NCBI GenBank assembly: GCA_021786265.1
Contig: JAJYNP010000087.1
Coordinates: forward strand, 1 to 31,532
DNA: 31,532 bases
Direction: 5' to 3'
From: Chloroflexota bacterium
Lineage (GTDB): Bacteria > Chloroflexota > Limnocylindria > Limnocylindrales > CSP1-4
Each line of letters starts with the position of its first letter. Within the stretch, counting starts at the first letter, position 1. Below, in pieces: positions 1-7,640 of the stretch. Below the pieces are notes generated by a model. The model was not told the DNA's origin, did no database searches, and was given only the letters and a program-made list of their open reading frames with translations. Both the position numbers and the translations under genes were made by a program.

Positions 1-56
1 AACCGAAAGGCCAGCTGCTTCTGTTCCGCGCTCAGGTGCCCGCGGTGTCCTCGCAT
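1..56 (-). CDS. 5' end of an unidentified gene cut by the left edge
   Basis: An ATG (complement of 54-56) follows a clear AGGAGG ribosome site (complement of about 63-68, about six bases away) and opens a frame reading MRGHRGHLSAEQKQLAFR before the window ends. Eighteen residues are too few to name a family. The basic start followed by an 'LSAEQKQLAF' helix would fit the first helix of a DNA-binding or transposase-type protein, but this is a guess. An 8-bp inverted repeat (64-71 with 93-100) lies just upstream and could be an operator or part of an element end. Confidence 0.45.
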   Translation of the reverse strand, partial: MRGHRGHLSAEQKQLAFR

Positions 57-63
57 CAGCGCC

Positions 64-100
64 CTCCTGTGGTGACTCGCTACCGCTTATCTCACAGGAG
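64..100. repeat. 8-bp inverted repeat upstream of the left-edge gene
   Basis: CTCCTGTG at 64-71 is matched by CACAGGAG at 93-100, with a 21-nt loop. The left arm contains the ribosome-binding site of the minus-strand gene, so pairing could hide that site in the mRNA. It could equally be an operator or chance. Confidence 0.3.
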
Positions 101-141
101 TCGTTGCGCTGATGCCTTGAATCCGCCGAGCCATAGCCTGA

Positions 142-169
142 CGCGAGCTTCATCGCGCCGATTCGGTTG
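142..169. repeat. 28-bp direct repeat, copy 1 (downstream of MFS gene)
   Basis: Positions 142-169 are identical to 1597-1624, in the same orientation. The unit begins CGCGAGCTTCATCGCG, which holds a 5-bp inverted repeat (CGCGA/TCGCG), and ends CGATTCGGTTG. The two copies lie just outside the MFS transporter gene, one on each side. A short similarity (CATAGC about 10 nt further on) continues past each copy. Confidence 0.85.
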
Positions 170-269
170 TTGCCGCGATCATAGCGCATCGCTCATCGGG
201 CACGTCCGATCCGGTCGGGATCACCCCGCCCGGCGTCCTCGCCGGCCCATCATGCCGGCCCGCCCCGGG

Positions 270-1505
270 TCAGCCCAGTCCACCTGTCGACGGAAGACCC
301 CGGCCGCCCGCGCGCCGGTGGACGACCACGATCAACGGGACGGCCAGCAGCTCGGCCGCCACCGAGAAGACGACCAGCGCGGGAATGGCTGCGTCGTACA
401 GGATGCCCATGGCCGCGCTGCCCAGGAACCACGCCACGCCGTACAGCAGGTTGAACAGGCCGTACGCCGACGCGATCCGCCGGGAGGGAACCATGCCGGC
501 AACCGCCGCGGCCATGATCGATTCGTGGACGCCCATCCCGAGACCCCAGAGCAGCGTCCCGACGAACGCCTCGGGCGGCGCGCCCAGGAACACGAGGGGC
601 GCGAAGCACGCCGAGAGCAGCGTGAGCGGGACGAGCACCACGATCCCGGCGCGGTCGAAGAGGCGACCCAGGGCCAGCGATCCGAGCCCGCTCACGCCCA
701 TCGCGGCCGCATAGAAGAGCGGCACCCAGTCGCTCGGGACGGTGCGGGCCTGCTGGAAGTGGAACGCCATGAGCGAGAAGTCCGCGAACCCCGCCGCCAC
801 GAGCATCGTCGCCGCCAGGTAGATCCACAGCTCGCGAGGCAGGCCGCCCGTGTGCACGTCGGCCGGGCGGGCAGCGAGGTCGCCGGGGTTCGGGTAGTTG
901 AGGCGGGCGACGGCGAGGATCCCGAGTGTCAGCAGCGCCGGGATCAGCAGCACGGCGAACGCGACCTGGTACTGGCCCCGCATGGCCAGGATGGCGGCCG
1001 CCACGAGCGGTCCGATCAGGGCGCCGAGCTGGTCCAGCGCCTCGTGCAGCCCGAACCCCCATCCCCGCCCGATCTCGCTCGTGGCGTGGGCGAGCATCGC
1101 GTCCCGCGGCGGGTTGCGCATCGCCTTGCCCACGCGCTCCAGGGCGATCAGGATCGCGGCCGCCTCCCAGCTGCCCGCCAGCGCCAGCGCCGGTACCGCG
1201 GCCATCTGCACCGTGTAGCCGGCGAGGGTGATGGGCCAGTACCGGCCGGTCATATCGCTGAGGCGGCCCGATACGATGCGGAGCCCATACCCGAGCAGCT
1301 CGCCGCCGCCGGCGATGATCCCCACGGCCGTGGCGCTCGCCCCGAGCACGGCCAGGTACGGCCCGGTGATGCTGCGCGACCCCTCGTACGTCATGTCCGC
1401 GAACAGGCTCACGATGCCGATCAGAACGACGAAGCGCAGGGCCGGCGACCGCCACGAGGAAGCGCGAACCTCGGATGGCAAGCGTTCCCCGCTCGATCGA
1501 CTCAT
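270..1505 (-). CDS. MFS transporter
   Basis: 411-aa integral membrane protein with the length and hydrophobic pattern of a 12-helix major facilitator. The first helix carries FVVLIGIVSLFADMTYEG, a signature seen in many MFS proteins annotated as efflux or uncharacterised carriers. The loop between helices 2 and 3 reads GRLSDMTGRYW, a recognisable form of the MFS motif A (GxxxDRxGRR). The ATG is preceded by GGAGG with a 7-nt gap (complement of 1513-1517), which fixes the start. It stands alone, divergent from the MutS-like pair, and is framed by a 28-bp direct repeat. The substrate cannot be inferred. Confidence 0.85.
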   Translation of the reverse strand: MSRSSGERLPSEVRASSWRSPALRFVVLIGIVSLFADMTYEGSRSITGPYLAVLGASATAVGIIAGGGELLGYGLRIVSGRLSDMTGRYWPITLAGYTVQMAAVPALALAGSWEAAAILIALERVGKAMRNPPRDAMLAHATSEIGRGWGFGLHEALDQLGALIGPLVAAAILAMRGQYQVAFAVLLIPALLTLGILAVARLNYPNPGDLAARPADVHTGGLPRELWIYLAATMLVAAGFADFSLMAFHFQQARTVPSDWVPLFYAAAMGVSGLGSLALGRLFDRAGIVVLVPLTLLSACFAPLVFLGAPPEAFVGTLLWGLGMGVHESIMAAAVAGMVPSRRIASAYGLFNLLYGVAWFLGSAAMGILYDAAIPALVVFSVAAELLAVPLIVVVHRRAGGRGLPSTGGLG

Positions 1506-1596
1506 GGCTTGACCTCCACGTTTCCCGGCCTGATACGCAAGATGGCTCCCGGGGCATGCCCAGAAGCCATCACCCGACCAGGCGGGAATCGTTGGG

Positions 1597-1624
1597 CGCG
1601 AGCTTCATCGCGCCGATTCGGTTG
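1597..1624. repeat. 28-bp direct repeat, copy 2 (upstream of MFS gene)
   Basis: Identical over 28 bases to 142-169, about 90 bp upstream of the MFS start codon. Together the copies bracket about 1.43 kb containing only the MFS gene. Confidence 0.85.
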
Positions 1625-1970
1625 CGTGCAGCATAGCCCAGCGGGACCGGGCCGGGTGCGGCGCGGTATCCCAGGCGCGGTATCGCAGGCGGCTTCGAAC
1701 GGCCATCCCGGCGCGGCCACGCGGGGCGATGGCAGAGGGGCGGTACACTTCCGGCGCACGGCGATGAGGCCCGCCGCAGCAGCTCTCTGGACTCGCGGCT
1801 CCGCCGCTGACGGCTTCTACCTGCAGGCAGCAAGGAGAAGCGGCCGTGCGCGCGGTCAGACGCGATGGATCGCCCCCGTCACGGGGGGCTGGGCCGGGCG
1901 GCAGAGCCTTCCAGGCGTCGAACAGCTGCCCCCATCCGGAAGTTCGGGCCCGGGCCGTCGGAGCGCCCCG

Positions 1971-1998
1971 ACCCGACCGACCCGACCGACCCGACCGG
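1971..1998. repeat. 9-nt tandem repeat (CCCGACCGA), 3 copies
   Basis: Three head-to-tail copies of a CCCGACCGA unit lie 75-100 nt upstream of the first MutS-like start codon. It is one of several unrelated short tandem arrays in this window. Confidence 0.8.
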
Positions 1999-2074
1999 GA
2001 TCCAGCCGCGCGCGTGCGGCCCTCCGTTGCCGGGACGCGGTCGCGTCACGCATGCCCCAGGAGGTGACGCTCCC

Positions 2075-3607
2075 TTGGCATTTCGCAGCATCCTGTTCGA
2101 CGATTCCGCAACTCCGGCGGCGCCGGCCGAGGCAGCGCCCGACTACTTCACCGACCTGAACCTCGACCAGGTCGTCACATGGATCACGGCCGGGCGTGCC
2201 GAGTACAACCTCCAGCCGTACTTCTACACGCCTCAGTCGGGCGTCGCCACCATCGAGTACCGGCACGCGATCCTGAAGGACCTCCAGGACGAAGCGCTCC
2301 GGAGGTACGTCGCCTCGTTCGCCCGGAAGATGCACTCCATGCGGGCCGCGCTGGCCCAGGCGGTCAAACTCCATTACAAGTACCAGAGAGAGCGGTGGTT
2401 CCTCGACGTCGTCGCCACATACTGCGATGCCGTCACCGGCCTGGGACTCGACCTGGCGCGCGCCGACCTGCGGTCGGCGGGGTTCGTGGCGTTCCGCGCA
2501 TACGTCGCGGACTACACCGCGTCCGAGGCCTTCACCTCGCTCGTGGAAGACACGCGGAAACTCACGGATGACCTGGCGGCGATCCGCTATCTCATGCACA
2601 TCCAGGGCAATCGCGTCGAGGTCCGCCGCTACGACTCCGAACCCGACTACGGCGCAGCTCTCGAAGACGTGTTCGACAAGTTCAAGCAGGGAGCCCCCAG
2701 GAACTACGACTTCGGATTCCCGTCCTCACCCGACATGAATCACGTCGAGGCCGCCGTGCTGCAGCTGGTGTCCCGGTTGTACCCGGAGACGTTCGCGGAG
2801 CTGGACGAGTACGCGGTCCGGCACCGTGCGTATCTCGACCGCACGATCGGCACGTTCGACCGGGAGGTGCAGTTCTACGTCGCGTATCTCGAGTACGTCG
2901 CCGGGCTCGAACGGTCCGGGCTCCGGTTCTGCCTCCCGGACGTCACGCGCAGGTCCAGGGACGTCTTCGGCCGCGACACATTCGACCTCGCCCTCGCCCA
3001 CACTCTGGTCCAGGCCAACAAGCCGGTGGTGTCCAACGACTTCTACCTGGCCGACCCGGAGCGTGTCGCGGTGGTGTCCGGCCCGAACCAGGGCGGCAAG
3101 ACCACCTTTGCCCGCACGTTCGGTCAGCTGCACTACCTCGCCGCGCTCGGCCTCCCGGTCCCCGGCAGCGAGGCACGACTGTTCCTCTTCGACCACCTCT
3201 TCACGCACTTCGAGCGTGCCGAAGACCTGGAGAACCTGAGCGGGAAACTGGAGGATGACCTCGTCAGGATCCACGCGATCCTTCAGCGTGCCACGCCCGA
3301 CAGCATCCTCATCATGAACGAGAGCTTCAACTCGGCGACCGCCAGCGACGCCCTGCTCCTGAGCCGCGAGATCCTGCAGCAGGTCATCCGCTCCGGCATG
3401 TTGTGCGTGACCGTCACGTTCCTCGACGAACTTGCGTCCATGGACCGGGCGACGGTCAGCCTGGTCAGCACCATCGATCCGCAGGATCCGTCCGTGCGCA
3501 CGTTCGAGGTCGTGCGAAGGGCGGCCGACGGGCTTGCGTATGCCGCGGCGATCGCCGCGAAGTACGGACTGACCTACCCGCGCGTGAAGGCGCGTATCGT
3601 GTCATGA
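2075..3607 (+). CDS. MutS-like ATPase (domain V only), first of a pair
   Basis: 510 aa from a TTG start, chosen because AGGAGG (2059-2064) lies 10 nt upstream; the frame stays open further 5' but reads as low-complexity repeat. Residues 1-290 are largely alpha-helical and polar and may correspond to MutS lever/clamp helices; the mismatch-reading domain I is absent. Residues 330-460 form a MutS-family ABC ATPase: Walker A GPNQGGKTT (336-344), signature region LSGK (388-391), Walker B ILIMNE (411-416). Two departures from MutS are visible. The usual Walker B Asp is Asn415, though catalytic Glu416 remains, and the H-loop His is replaced by Phe449 (VTVTF). The stop overlaps the next gene's start (ATGA), so the two products are probably made together. 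The role is unknown; known relatives bind DNA structures or act in recombination control. Confidence 0.85.
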   Translation: MAFRSILFDDSATPAAPAEAAPDYFTDLNLDQVVTWITAGRAEYNLQPYFYTPQSGVATIEYRHAILKDLQDEALRRYVASFARKMHSMRAALAQAVKLHYKYQRERWFLDVVATYCDAVTGLGLDLARADLRSAGFVAFRAYVADYTASEAFTSLVEDTRKLTDDLAAIRYLMHIQGNRVEVRRYDSEPDYGAALEDVFDKFKQGAPRNYDFGFPSSPDMNHVEAAVLQLVSRLYPETFAELDEYAVRHRAYLDRTIGTFDREVQFYVAYLEYVAGLERSGLRFCLPDVTRRSRDVFGRDTFDLALAHTLVQANKPVVSNDFYLADPERVAVVSGPNQGGKTTFARTFGQLHYLAALGLPVPGSEARLFLFDHLFTHFERAEDLENLSGKLEDDLVRIHAILQRATPDSILIMNESFNSATASDALLLSREILQQVIRSGMLCVTVTFLDELASMDRATVSLVSTIDPQDPSVRTFEVVRRAADGLAYAAAIAAKYGLTYPRVKARIVS

Positions 3608-5127
3608 AAGCGTACTTGATGTACCGAGATCGAGATTTCGATCTCGCCGCCGCTCTCCCCCCGCAGTCTGCCGAGCTCGAGCAGGACCTTGCGCTCGACG
3701 TGCTGTTCGGGGCCATGGCCGAGGGCGACAGGTTCCTCCGCGGGGTGGCCCGGGTGGCCATTCTCACCGGCCTCGAGCGACCGGATGACATCCGGTACCG
3801 GCAACAGATCCTTGCGGATTGTCTCGAGCAGCCGACCATGGCCCGGGAACTCTACGCCGTCGCGATCGATGCGATCGAGCGCGAGAAGAAGATCTGGGGG
3901 GTGTTCGGCGGCCCTTCTCCGGGGCCGGTGCTGCACCGATCCGTCCAGGTGCTCGCGCTGTTTTCGGAGCTGCTCAGGCGGCTTCGGCTCATCGCCGACA
4001 GGTACGCCGGGTCGATTCACTCGGAAGGCTTCACGCGCTTCTTCCGGATGATTGCCGATGATCTCGACGACCGCTATCTCGGCGTCGTCGACGATCACCT
4101 CCGACGACTCGCGTTCAGAGAGGGCGTGTTCATCAGCGCGTCGCTGGGGCAGGGCAACAAGGGCGTCGACCATGTCCTCCGCCAGCCCGGACGCGCCCGG
4201 AAGAGCTGGATCCGGCACGTTCTTCCGGACCGCTCGAGGCTCGTCTACGAGATCGCGGATCGCGACGAGGCGGGCGCACGGGCACTGGATGAGCTCCGGG
4301 ACCGAGGACTCGGCCTGGCAGCGAGGGCCGTGGCGCAGTCGACCGACCACATTCTCAGCTTCTTCACCATGCTGCGGACGGAGCTGGCCTTCTACGTTGG
4401 CTGCCTCAACCTGCGGGAGCAGCTGGCACGGAAGGGCGAGCCGGTCTGCCTTCCGAACCCGACGCCGTCCGGCCACCCGGTGCTCTCGGCCCTGGGCCTG
4501 TACGACGTCTCGCTGAGCCTGAGCGTCGAGGAACGAGTCGTCGGCAACGACGTGGACGCGGATCACCGGTCGCTGGTGATGATCACGGGAGCGAACCGTG
4601 GCGGCAAGTCCACGTTCCTGCGGAGTGTCGGCCTGGCCCAGCTGATGATGCAGAGCGGCATGTACGTGGCGGCCGAGTCGTTCCGGGCCAACGTCTGCGA
4701 TCGCGTCTTCACGCACTTCAAGCGCGAGGAGGACGCGACCATGCAGAGCGGGAAGCTCGACGAGGAGCTGAAGCGCATGAGCGCCATCATCGACCACGTG
4801 ACGCCGCGCAGCGCGGTCCTGCTCAACGAGTCCTTTGCGTCCACCAACGAGCGGGAGGGTTCGGAGATCGCCAGGCAGATCGTGCGGGCCCTGGAGGAGT
4901 CGGGCGTCAGGGTGGTGTACGTCACCCATCTCTTCGACCTGGCTCACGGGTTCCACGCCGAGCGGGCGGAGACGGCACTCTTCCTGCGCGCCGAGCGACG
5001 GGCTGATGGCACGCGAACGTATCGTCTCGTCGAAGGCGAGCCGCTCCCGACCAGCCACGCGGACGATGTCTATCGGCGCATCTTCGGCGCCGCCCTGGGC
5101 GGCGTGGCCGCGGGTCCGCTGGCATGA
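3604..5127 (+). CDS. MutS-like ATPase (domain V only), second of a pair
   Basis: 507 aa, start ATG sharing four bases (ATGA) with the stop of the preceding gene. The overall plan matches its partner: about 290 helical residues, then a MutS-type ATPase with Walker A GANRGGKST (329-337), signature QSGK (381-384), Walker B AVLLNE (404-409) and an intact H-loop THLFDL (441-446). As in the partner, the Walker B Asp is Asn (408) with Glu409 kept. The equal size, tandem order and coupled translation suggest an ancient duplication that now forms a heterodimer in which only this subunit keeps the H-loop His. No domain I or connector of classical MutS and no C-terminal Smr nuclease domain of MutS2 is present. 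Function beyond DNA-linked ATPase is inference. Confidence 0.85.
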   Translation: MKAYLMYRDRDFDLAAALPPQSAELEQDLALDVLFGAMAEGDRFLRGVARVAILTGLERPDDIRYRQQILADCLEQPTMARELYAVAIDAIEREKKIWGVFGGPSPGPVLHRSVQVLALFSELLRRLRLIADRYAGSIHSEGFTRFFRMIADDLDDRYLGVVDDHLRRLAFREGVFISASLGQGNKGVDHVLRQPGRARKSWIRHVLPDRSRLVYEIADRDEAGARALDELRDRGLGLAARAVAQSTDHILSFFTMLRTELAFYVGCLNLREQLARKGEPVCLPNPTPSGHPVLSALGLYDVSLSLSVEERVVGNDVDADHRSLVMITGANRGGKSTFLRSVGLAQLMMQSGMYVAAESFRANVCDRVFTHFKREEDATMQSGKLDEELKRMSAIIDHVTPRSAVLLNESFASTNEREGSEIARQIVRALEESGVRVVYVTHLFDLAHGFHAERAETALFLRAERRADGTRTYRLVEGEPLPTSHADDVYRRIFGAALGGVAAGPLA

Positions 5128-5143
5128 GGGCGGCGCGACCGCG

Positions 5144-5274
5144 GTGGACGCCCCGGTCGAGGCGATCCTCGCCGCCCACCGCGTGCTGATCCGCACGGCG
5201 CACCCGGACGTGCGCCGATCCTGCAGTCGCGGAGATCGCCAGGCGCCTCAACGTCGCGCGGGGTGTGGACACGG
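5144..5274 (+). pseudogene. Frameshifted J-domain (DnaJ-like) remnant
   Basis: From GTG 5144 the frame reads VDAPVEAILAAHRVLIRT followed by AHPDV, which matches J-domain helix II and the HPD motif (compare AYRKLARKYHPDV). About 5217 the matching frame changes, and the other frame continues DPAVAEIARRLNVARGV, like helix III (the 'LNVAYxVL' segment). No complete frame joins the two halves and nothing recognisable follows. I read it as a decayed J-domain gene end; a sequencing error is the alternative. Confidence 0.45.
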
Positions 5275-5338
5275 GCGGGTGTGTCGGATTGCGCGCGTCC
5301 GAACCGGGCGCGCTGGCTCCGCGGGGCCGGGCGGCACT

Positions 5339-5369
5339 TGATCGCGCCGCCGGTCGTGCGGCGCGATCA
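5339..5369. terminator. 12-bp hairpin at the 3' end of the hydroxyacid dehydrogenase gene
   Basis: A perfect inverted repeat, 5339-5350 with 5358-5369, around a 7-nt loop. Its right arm includes the stop codon (complement of 5367-5369) of the minus-strand dehydrogenase. It lies between convergent transcription units, so it could end both. Neither side has a T-run, so it is a stem without the classical U-tract. Confidence 0.6.
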
Positions 5370-6359
5370 CTGGACCCCCGGACCGTAGACCTCCGGGTTC
5401 GCGCAGCTCGGGAGCCGATCCCCGGCCAGCCCGGCCAGGATGTTGTCGACGGCGAGCTCCACCATCCGCGACCGCGTCGCCAGCGACGCCGACCCGATGT
5501 GCGGCAGCACGATGCAGTTCGGGAGCCGCAGGAGCGGTTCGTCGGGCGGGATCGGCTCGATCGCGGCCACGTCGAGCCCGGCCGCGAAGATGCGCCCCTG
5601 TGAGAGCGCCGCGGCCAGCGCCGCCTGGTCGACGACCGGCCCCCGGGAGGTGTTGACCAGCACCGCGGTCGGCTTCATCAGGCCGAGTTCACGCTCGCCG
5701 ATCAGCCCGCGGGTCTCCGGTGTGAGCGGCGTGTGCACGGACACGATGTCGGCGCTCCGCAGCAGCTCGTCGAGCGGGACCCATCGCGACAGCTCGTCGT
5801 CTCGCGGCGTGCGGGAGTGGTGGATCACGGTCATGTCGAACCCGTGGGCGCGGCGGGCCACCGCGCGGCCGATCGCGCCGTATCCCACGATCCCGAGCGT
5901 CGCGCCGTGCACATCCTGCCCGAGCAACAGGTCGAACGAGACGACATGCCACCGCCCGTCGCGCACGTAGCGCTCGGCCTCCACGACGCGCCGGCTGGCC
6001 GCGAGGATGAGCGCGAACGCCAGGTCGGCCGTGGTCTCCACCAGCACGCCCGGGGTGTTGCCGGCGGGGATGCCGCGCGCCGTCAGCTCGGGCAGGTCGA
6101 GGTTGTCAGTCCCGACCCCCGCGTTCGATACGACCCGCAGCCGGGGTGCCGCGTCTAGCAGGCGCGCATCGACGCGGTCCGTGGTCAGCGAGAGCAGGCC
6201 GTCCGCGCGGCCGAGCAGGGGCACGAGCTGGCCGAAGGACGGTGCCGCGTCGCCGTCGTACCGGACCACCTCGACATGCTCGGCCAGCCGATCCAGGCCG
6301 GCCCCAGGCAGGGCCCGCCGGGTCACCACGACGACCCGCCCGCCGTCCCGGTCCGTCAT
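5367..6359 (-). CDS. D-2-hydroxyacid dehydrogenase (glyoxylate/hydroxypyruvate reductase-like)
   Basis: 330-aa cytosolic NAD(P)-dependent oxidoreductase of the D-isomer 2-hydroxyacid dehydrogenase family, which interconverts 2-oxo and D-2-hydroxy acids. The nucleotide-binding fold is seen as GIVGYGAIGRAVARRA, and the catalytic Arg, Glu and His lie in VNTSRGPVVD, AAIEPIPPDEPLL and LPHIGSASLATR. The length fits GyaR-type glyoxylate reductases. The start ATG follows GGAGG (complement of 6365-6369). It is the third gene of the leftward sugar unit (binding protein, 6-phosphogluconate dehydrogenase, this gene), so a sugar-acid or glycerate substrate is a reasonable inference. The stop codon is inside a terminator-like hairpin. 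Confidence 0.9.
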   Translation of the reverse strand: MTDRDGGRVVVVTRRALPGAGLDRLAEHVEVVRYDGDAAPSFGQLVPLLGRADGLLSLTTDRVDARLLDAAPRLRVVSNAGVGTDNLDLPELTARGIPAGNTPGVLVETTADLAFALILAASRRVVEAERYVRDGRWHVVSFDLLLGQDVHGATLGIVGYGAIGRAVARRAHGFDMTVIHHSRTPRDDELSRWVPLDELLRSADIVSVHTPLTPETRGLIGERELGLMKPTAVLVNTSRGPVVDQAALAAALSQGRIFAAGLDVAAIEPIPPDEPLLRLPNCIVLPHIGSASLATRSRMVELAVDNILAGLAGDRLPSCANPEVYGPGVQ

Positions 6360-6452
6360 CTCGCCCTCCTCCTCCGCGTCACCGTCGACACCGGGTGCGC
6401 GCGCCCGGGGGCAGCCGGCCGACGAGGCGCCTGCCCCCGCGGTGCCGGTCGA

Positions 6453-7472
6453 CTACCCCTTCTTCTCCAGGTGACCGCCGAAGCCGAAGCGCATTGCCGA
6501 GAGCACCTTGTCGCCGAAGTCCGCCTCGCCGCGCGAGGCGAACCGCTCGTACAGCGCGGTGGTCAGGATCGGGGCCGGCGCGCTGACGTCGATCGCCGCG
6601 ATGCTCGTCCAGCGGCCCTCGCCCGAGTCGGACACGCGGCCCGAGAAATCGGCCAGGTCGGGGCTCTGGAGCAGCGCCTGGGCGGTCAGGTCGAGCAGCC
6701 AGGACGCGATCACGCTGCCGCGGCGCCAGACCTCGGTCACCGCCGGCAGGTCGAGGCGGTACTGGTACAGCTCCGGCTCGCGCAGGGGCGACGTCTCGGC
6801 GTCGATCTCGCGCTGGTTCAGCCCGGCGTCGGCGTGGTGCAGGATGTTCAACCCCTCGGCGTAGGCCGCCATCACGCCATATTCGATGCCGTTGTGGACC
6901 ATCTTGACGAAGTGGCCCGCACCGGCGGGACCGCAGTGCAGGTAACCCTGCTCCGCAGTGCCCGGCTCGCCCTCCCGGCCCGGCGTGCGTGCGGCCGCGG
7001 CCACCCCGGGGGCGAGCGCCTTGAACAGCGGATCGAGGCGCGCCACCGCGTCGTCGGGCCCGCCGATCATCAGGCAGTAGCCGCGCTCGAGGCCCCACAC
7101 GCCGCCGCTGGTGCCGCAGTCCACGTAGCGGATGCCCGCCGGCTCGAGCTCCTTCGAGCGGCGGATATCGTCGCGGTAGTAGGAGTTGCCGCCGTCGATC
7201 ACGATGTCGCCGGCCGCAAGCAACGGGACGAGTTGCTCCAGCGTTGCATCGACCGAGGCCGCCGGCACCATGAGCCACAGGACGCGCGGTGTCTCGAGTC
7301 TGGCCACGAGGTCGGAGAGCGAGGTGGCACCGTCCGAGATCGCGCCGTCCTTCACGAGCGCCTCGACCGTGTCGGCGTGACGCGCGTATCCCAGCACGGT
7401 GTGGCCGTTGCGCAGCCAGCGCCGCGACATGTTGGCGCCCATGCGCCCGAGTCCGACCAGTCCCAGCTTCAC
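6453..7472 (-). CDS. gnd: 6-phosphogluconate dehydrogenase, decarboxylating (short, GndA/YqeC type)
   Basis: 339 aa from GTG 7472, chosen because AAGGAGG lies 8 nt upstream (complement of 7483-7489) and the protein then opens directly with the coenzyme motif KLGLVGLGRMGANMSRRW. The product oxidises 6-phosphogluconate to ribulose 5-phosphate and CO2. Family landmarks are DGGNSYYRDDIRRS, the substrate segment CGTSGGVWGLERGYCLM, and the catalytic Lys in GPAGAGHFVKMVHNGIEYG. The protein ends GFGGHLEKKG, like other short (about 300-340 aa) enzymes, which are often NAD-dependent. It sits between the binding protein and the hydroxyacid dehydrogenase in one leftward unit, linking the imported sugar to the pentose phosphate route, which the convergent rpiB would continue. 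Confidence 0.92.
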   Translation of the reverse strand: MKLGLVGLGRMGANMSRRWLRNGHTVLGYARHADTVEALVKDGAISDGATSLSDLVARLETPRVLWLMVPAASVDATLEQLVPLLAAGDIVIDGGNSYYRDDIRRSKELEPAGIRYVDCGTSGGVWGLERGYCLMIGGPDDAVARLDPLFKALAPGVAAAARTPGREGEPGTAEQGYLHCGPAGAGHFVKMVHNGIEYGVMAAYAEGLNILHHADAGLNQREIDAETSPLREPELYQYRLDLPAVTEVWRRGSVIASWLLDLTAQALLQSPDLADFSGRVSDSGEGRWTSIAAIDVSAPAPILTTALYERFASRGEADFGDKVLSAMRFGFGGHLEKKG

Positions 7473-7595
7473 GGCGATGCTGCCTCCTTGTGCTCCGGCC
7501 GCGGTGTCGCGAAAGCGACCGGCTTCCCGACCCACGCGCCTGGGCGTGGGCCCCCTCGCGCCCGTTCGTGATCGTGAGGGCGGCGGGACGACATC

Positions 7596-7627
7596 GTGAG
7601 GGCGGCGGGACGACCCGTCGCCCTCAC
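7596..7627. terminator. 14-bp hairpin after the binding-protein gene
   Basis: GTGAGGGCGGCGGG (7596-7609) pairs with CCCGTCGCCCTCAC (7614-7627) across an ACGA loop, with one G-U type mismatch. It lies 13 nt past the stop of the minus-strand sugar-binding protein. The left arm is itself part of a 22-nt tandem duplication (about 7574-7617). Without a T-run it may attenuate rather than end transcription, giving more binding protein than downstream enzyme. Confidence 0.6.
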
Positions 7628-7640
7628 GTACTTCAGGTGC

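Larger units (their letters stand above)
1506..2074. other. Intergenic region between MFS gene and MutS-like pair
   Basis: 569 nt with no gene I can support. It holds the second copy of the 28-bp direct repeat (1597-1624), a GC-rich hairpin near 1871-1890, a 9-nt tandem repeat (1971-1998) and the ribosome site for the first MutS-like gene (2059-2064). Short open frames here have no family resemblance and look like products of GC-rich sequence. Confidence 0.6.

Noticed and set aside
1846..2067. 73-codon frame with AAGGAG upstream
   Set aside because: The composition is Arg/Pro/Gly repeat-like, it runs through the 9-nt tandem repeat, and no family resemblance is seen.
36..2159. Long 707-codon open frame on the plus strand
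   Set aside because: It is antisense to the MFS gene and rich in Arg/Gly/His/Gln repeats, a typical shadow in high-GC DNA.
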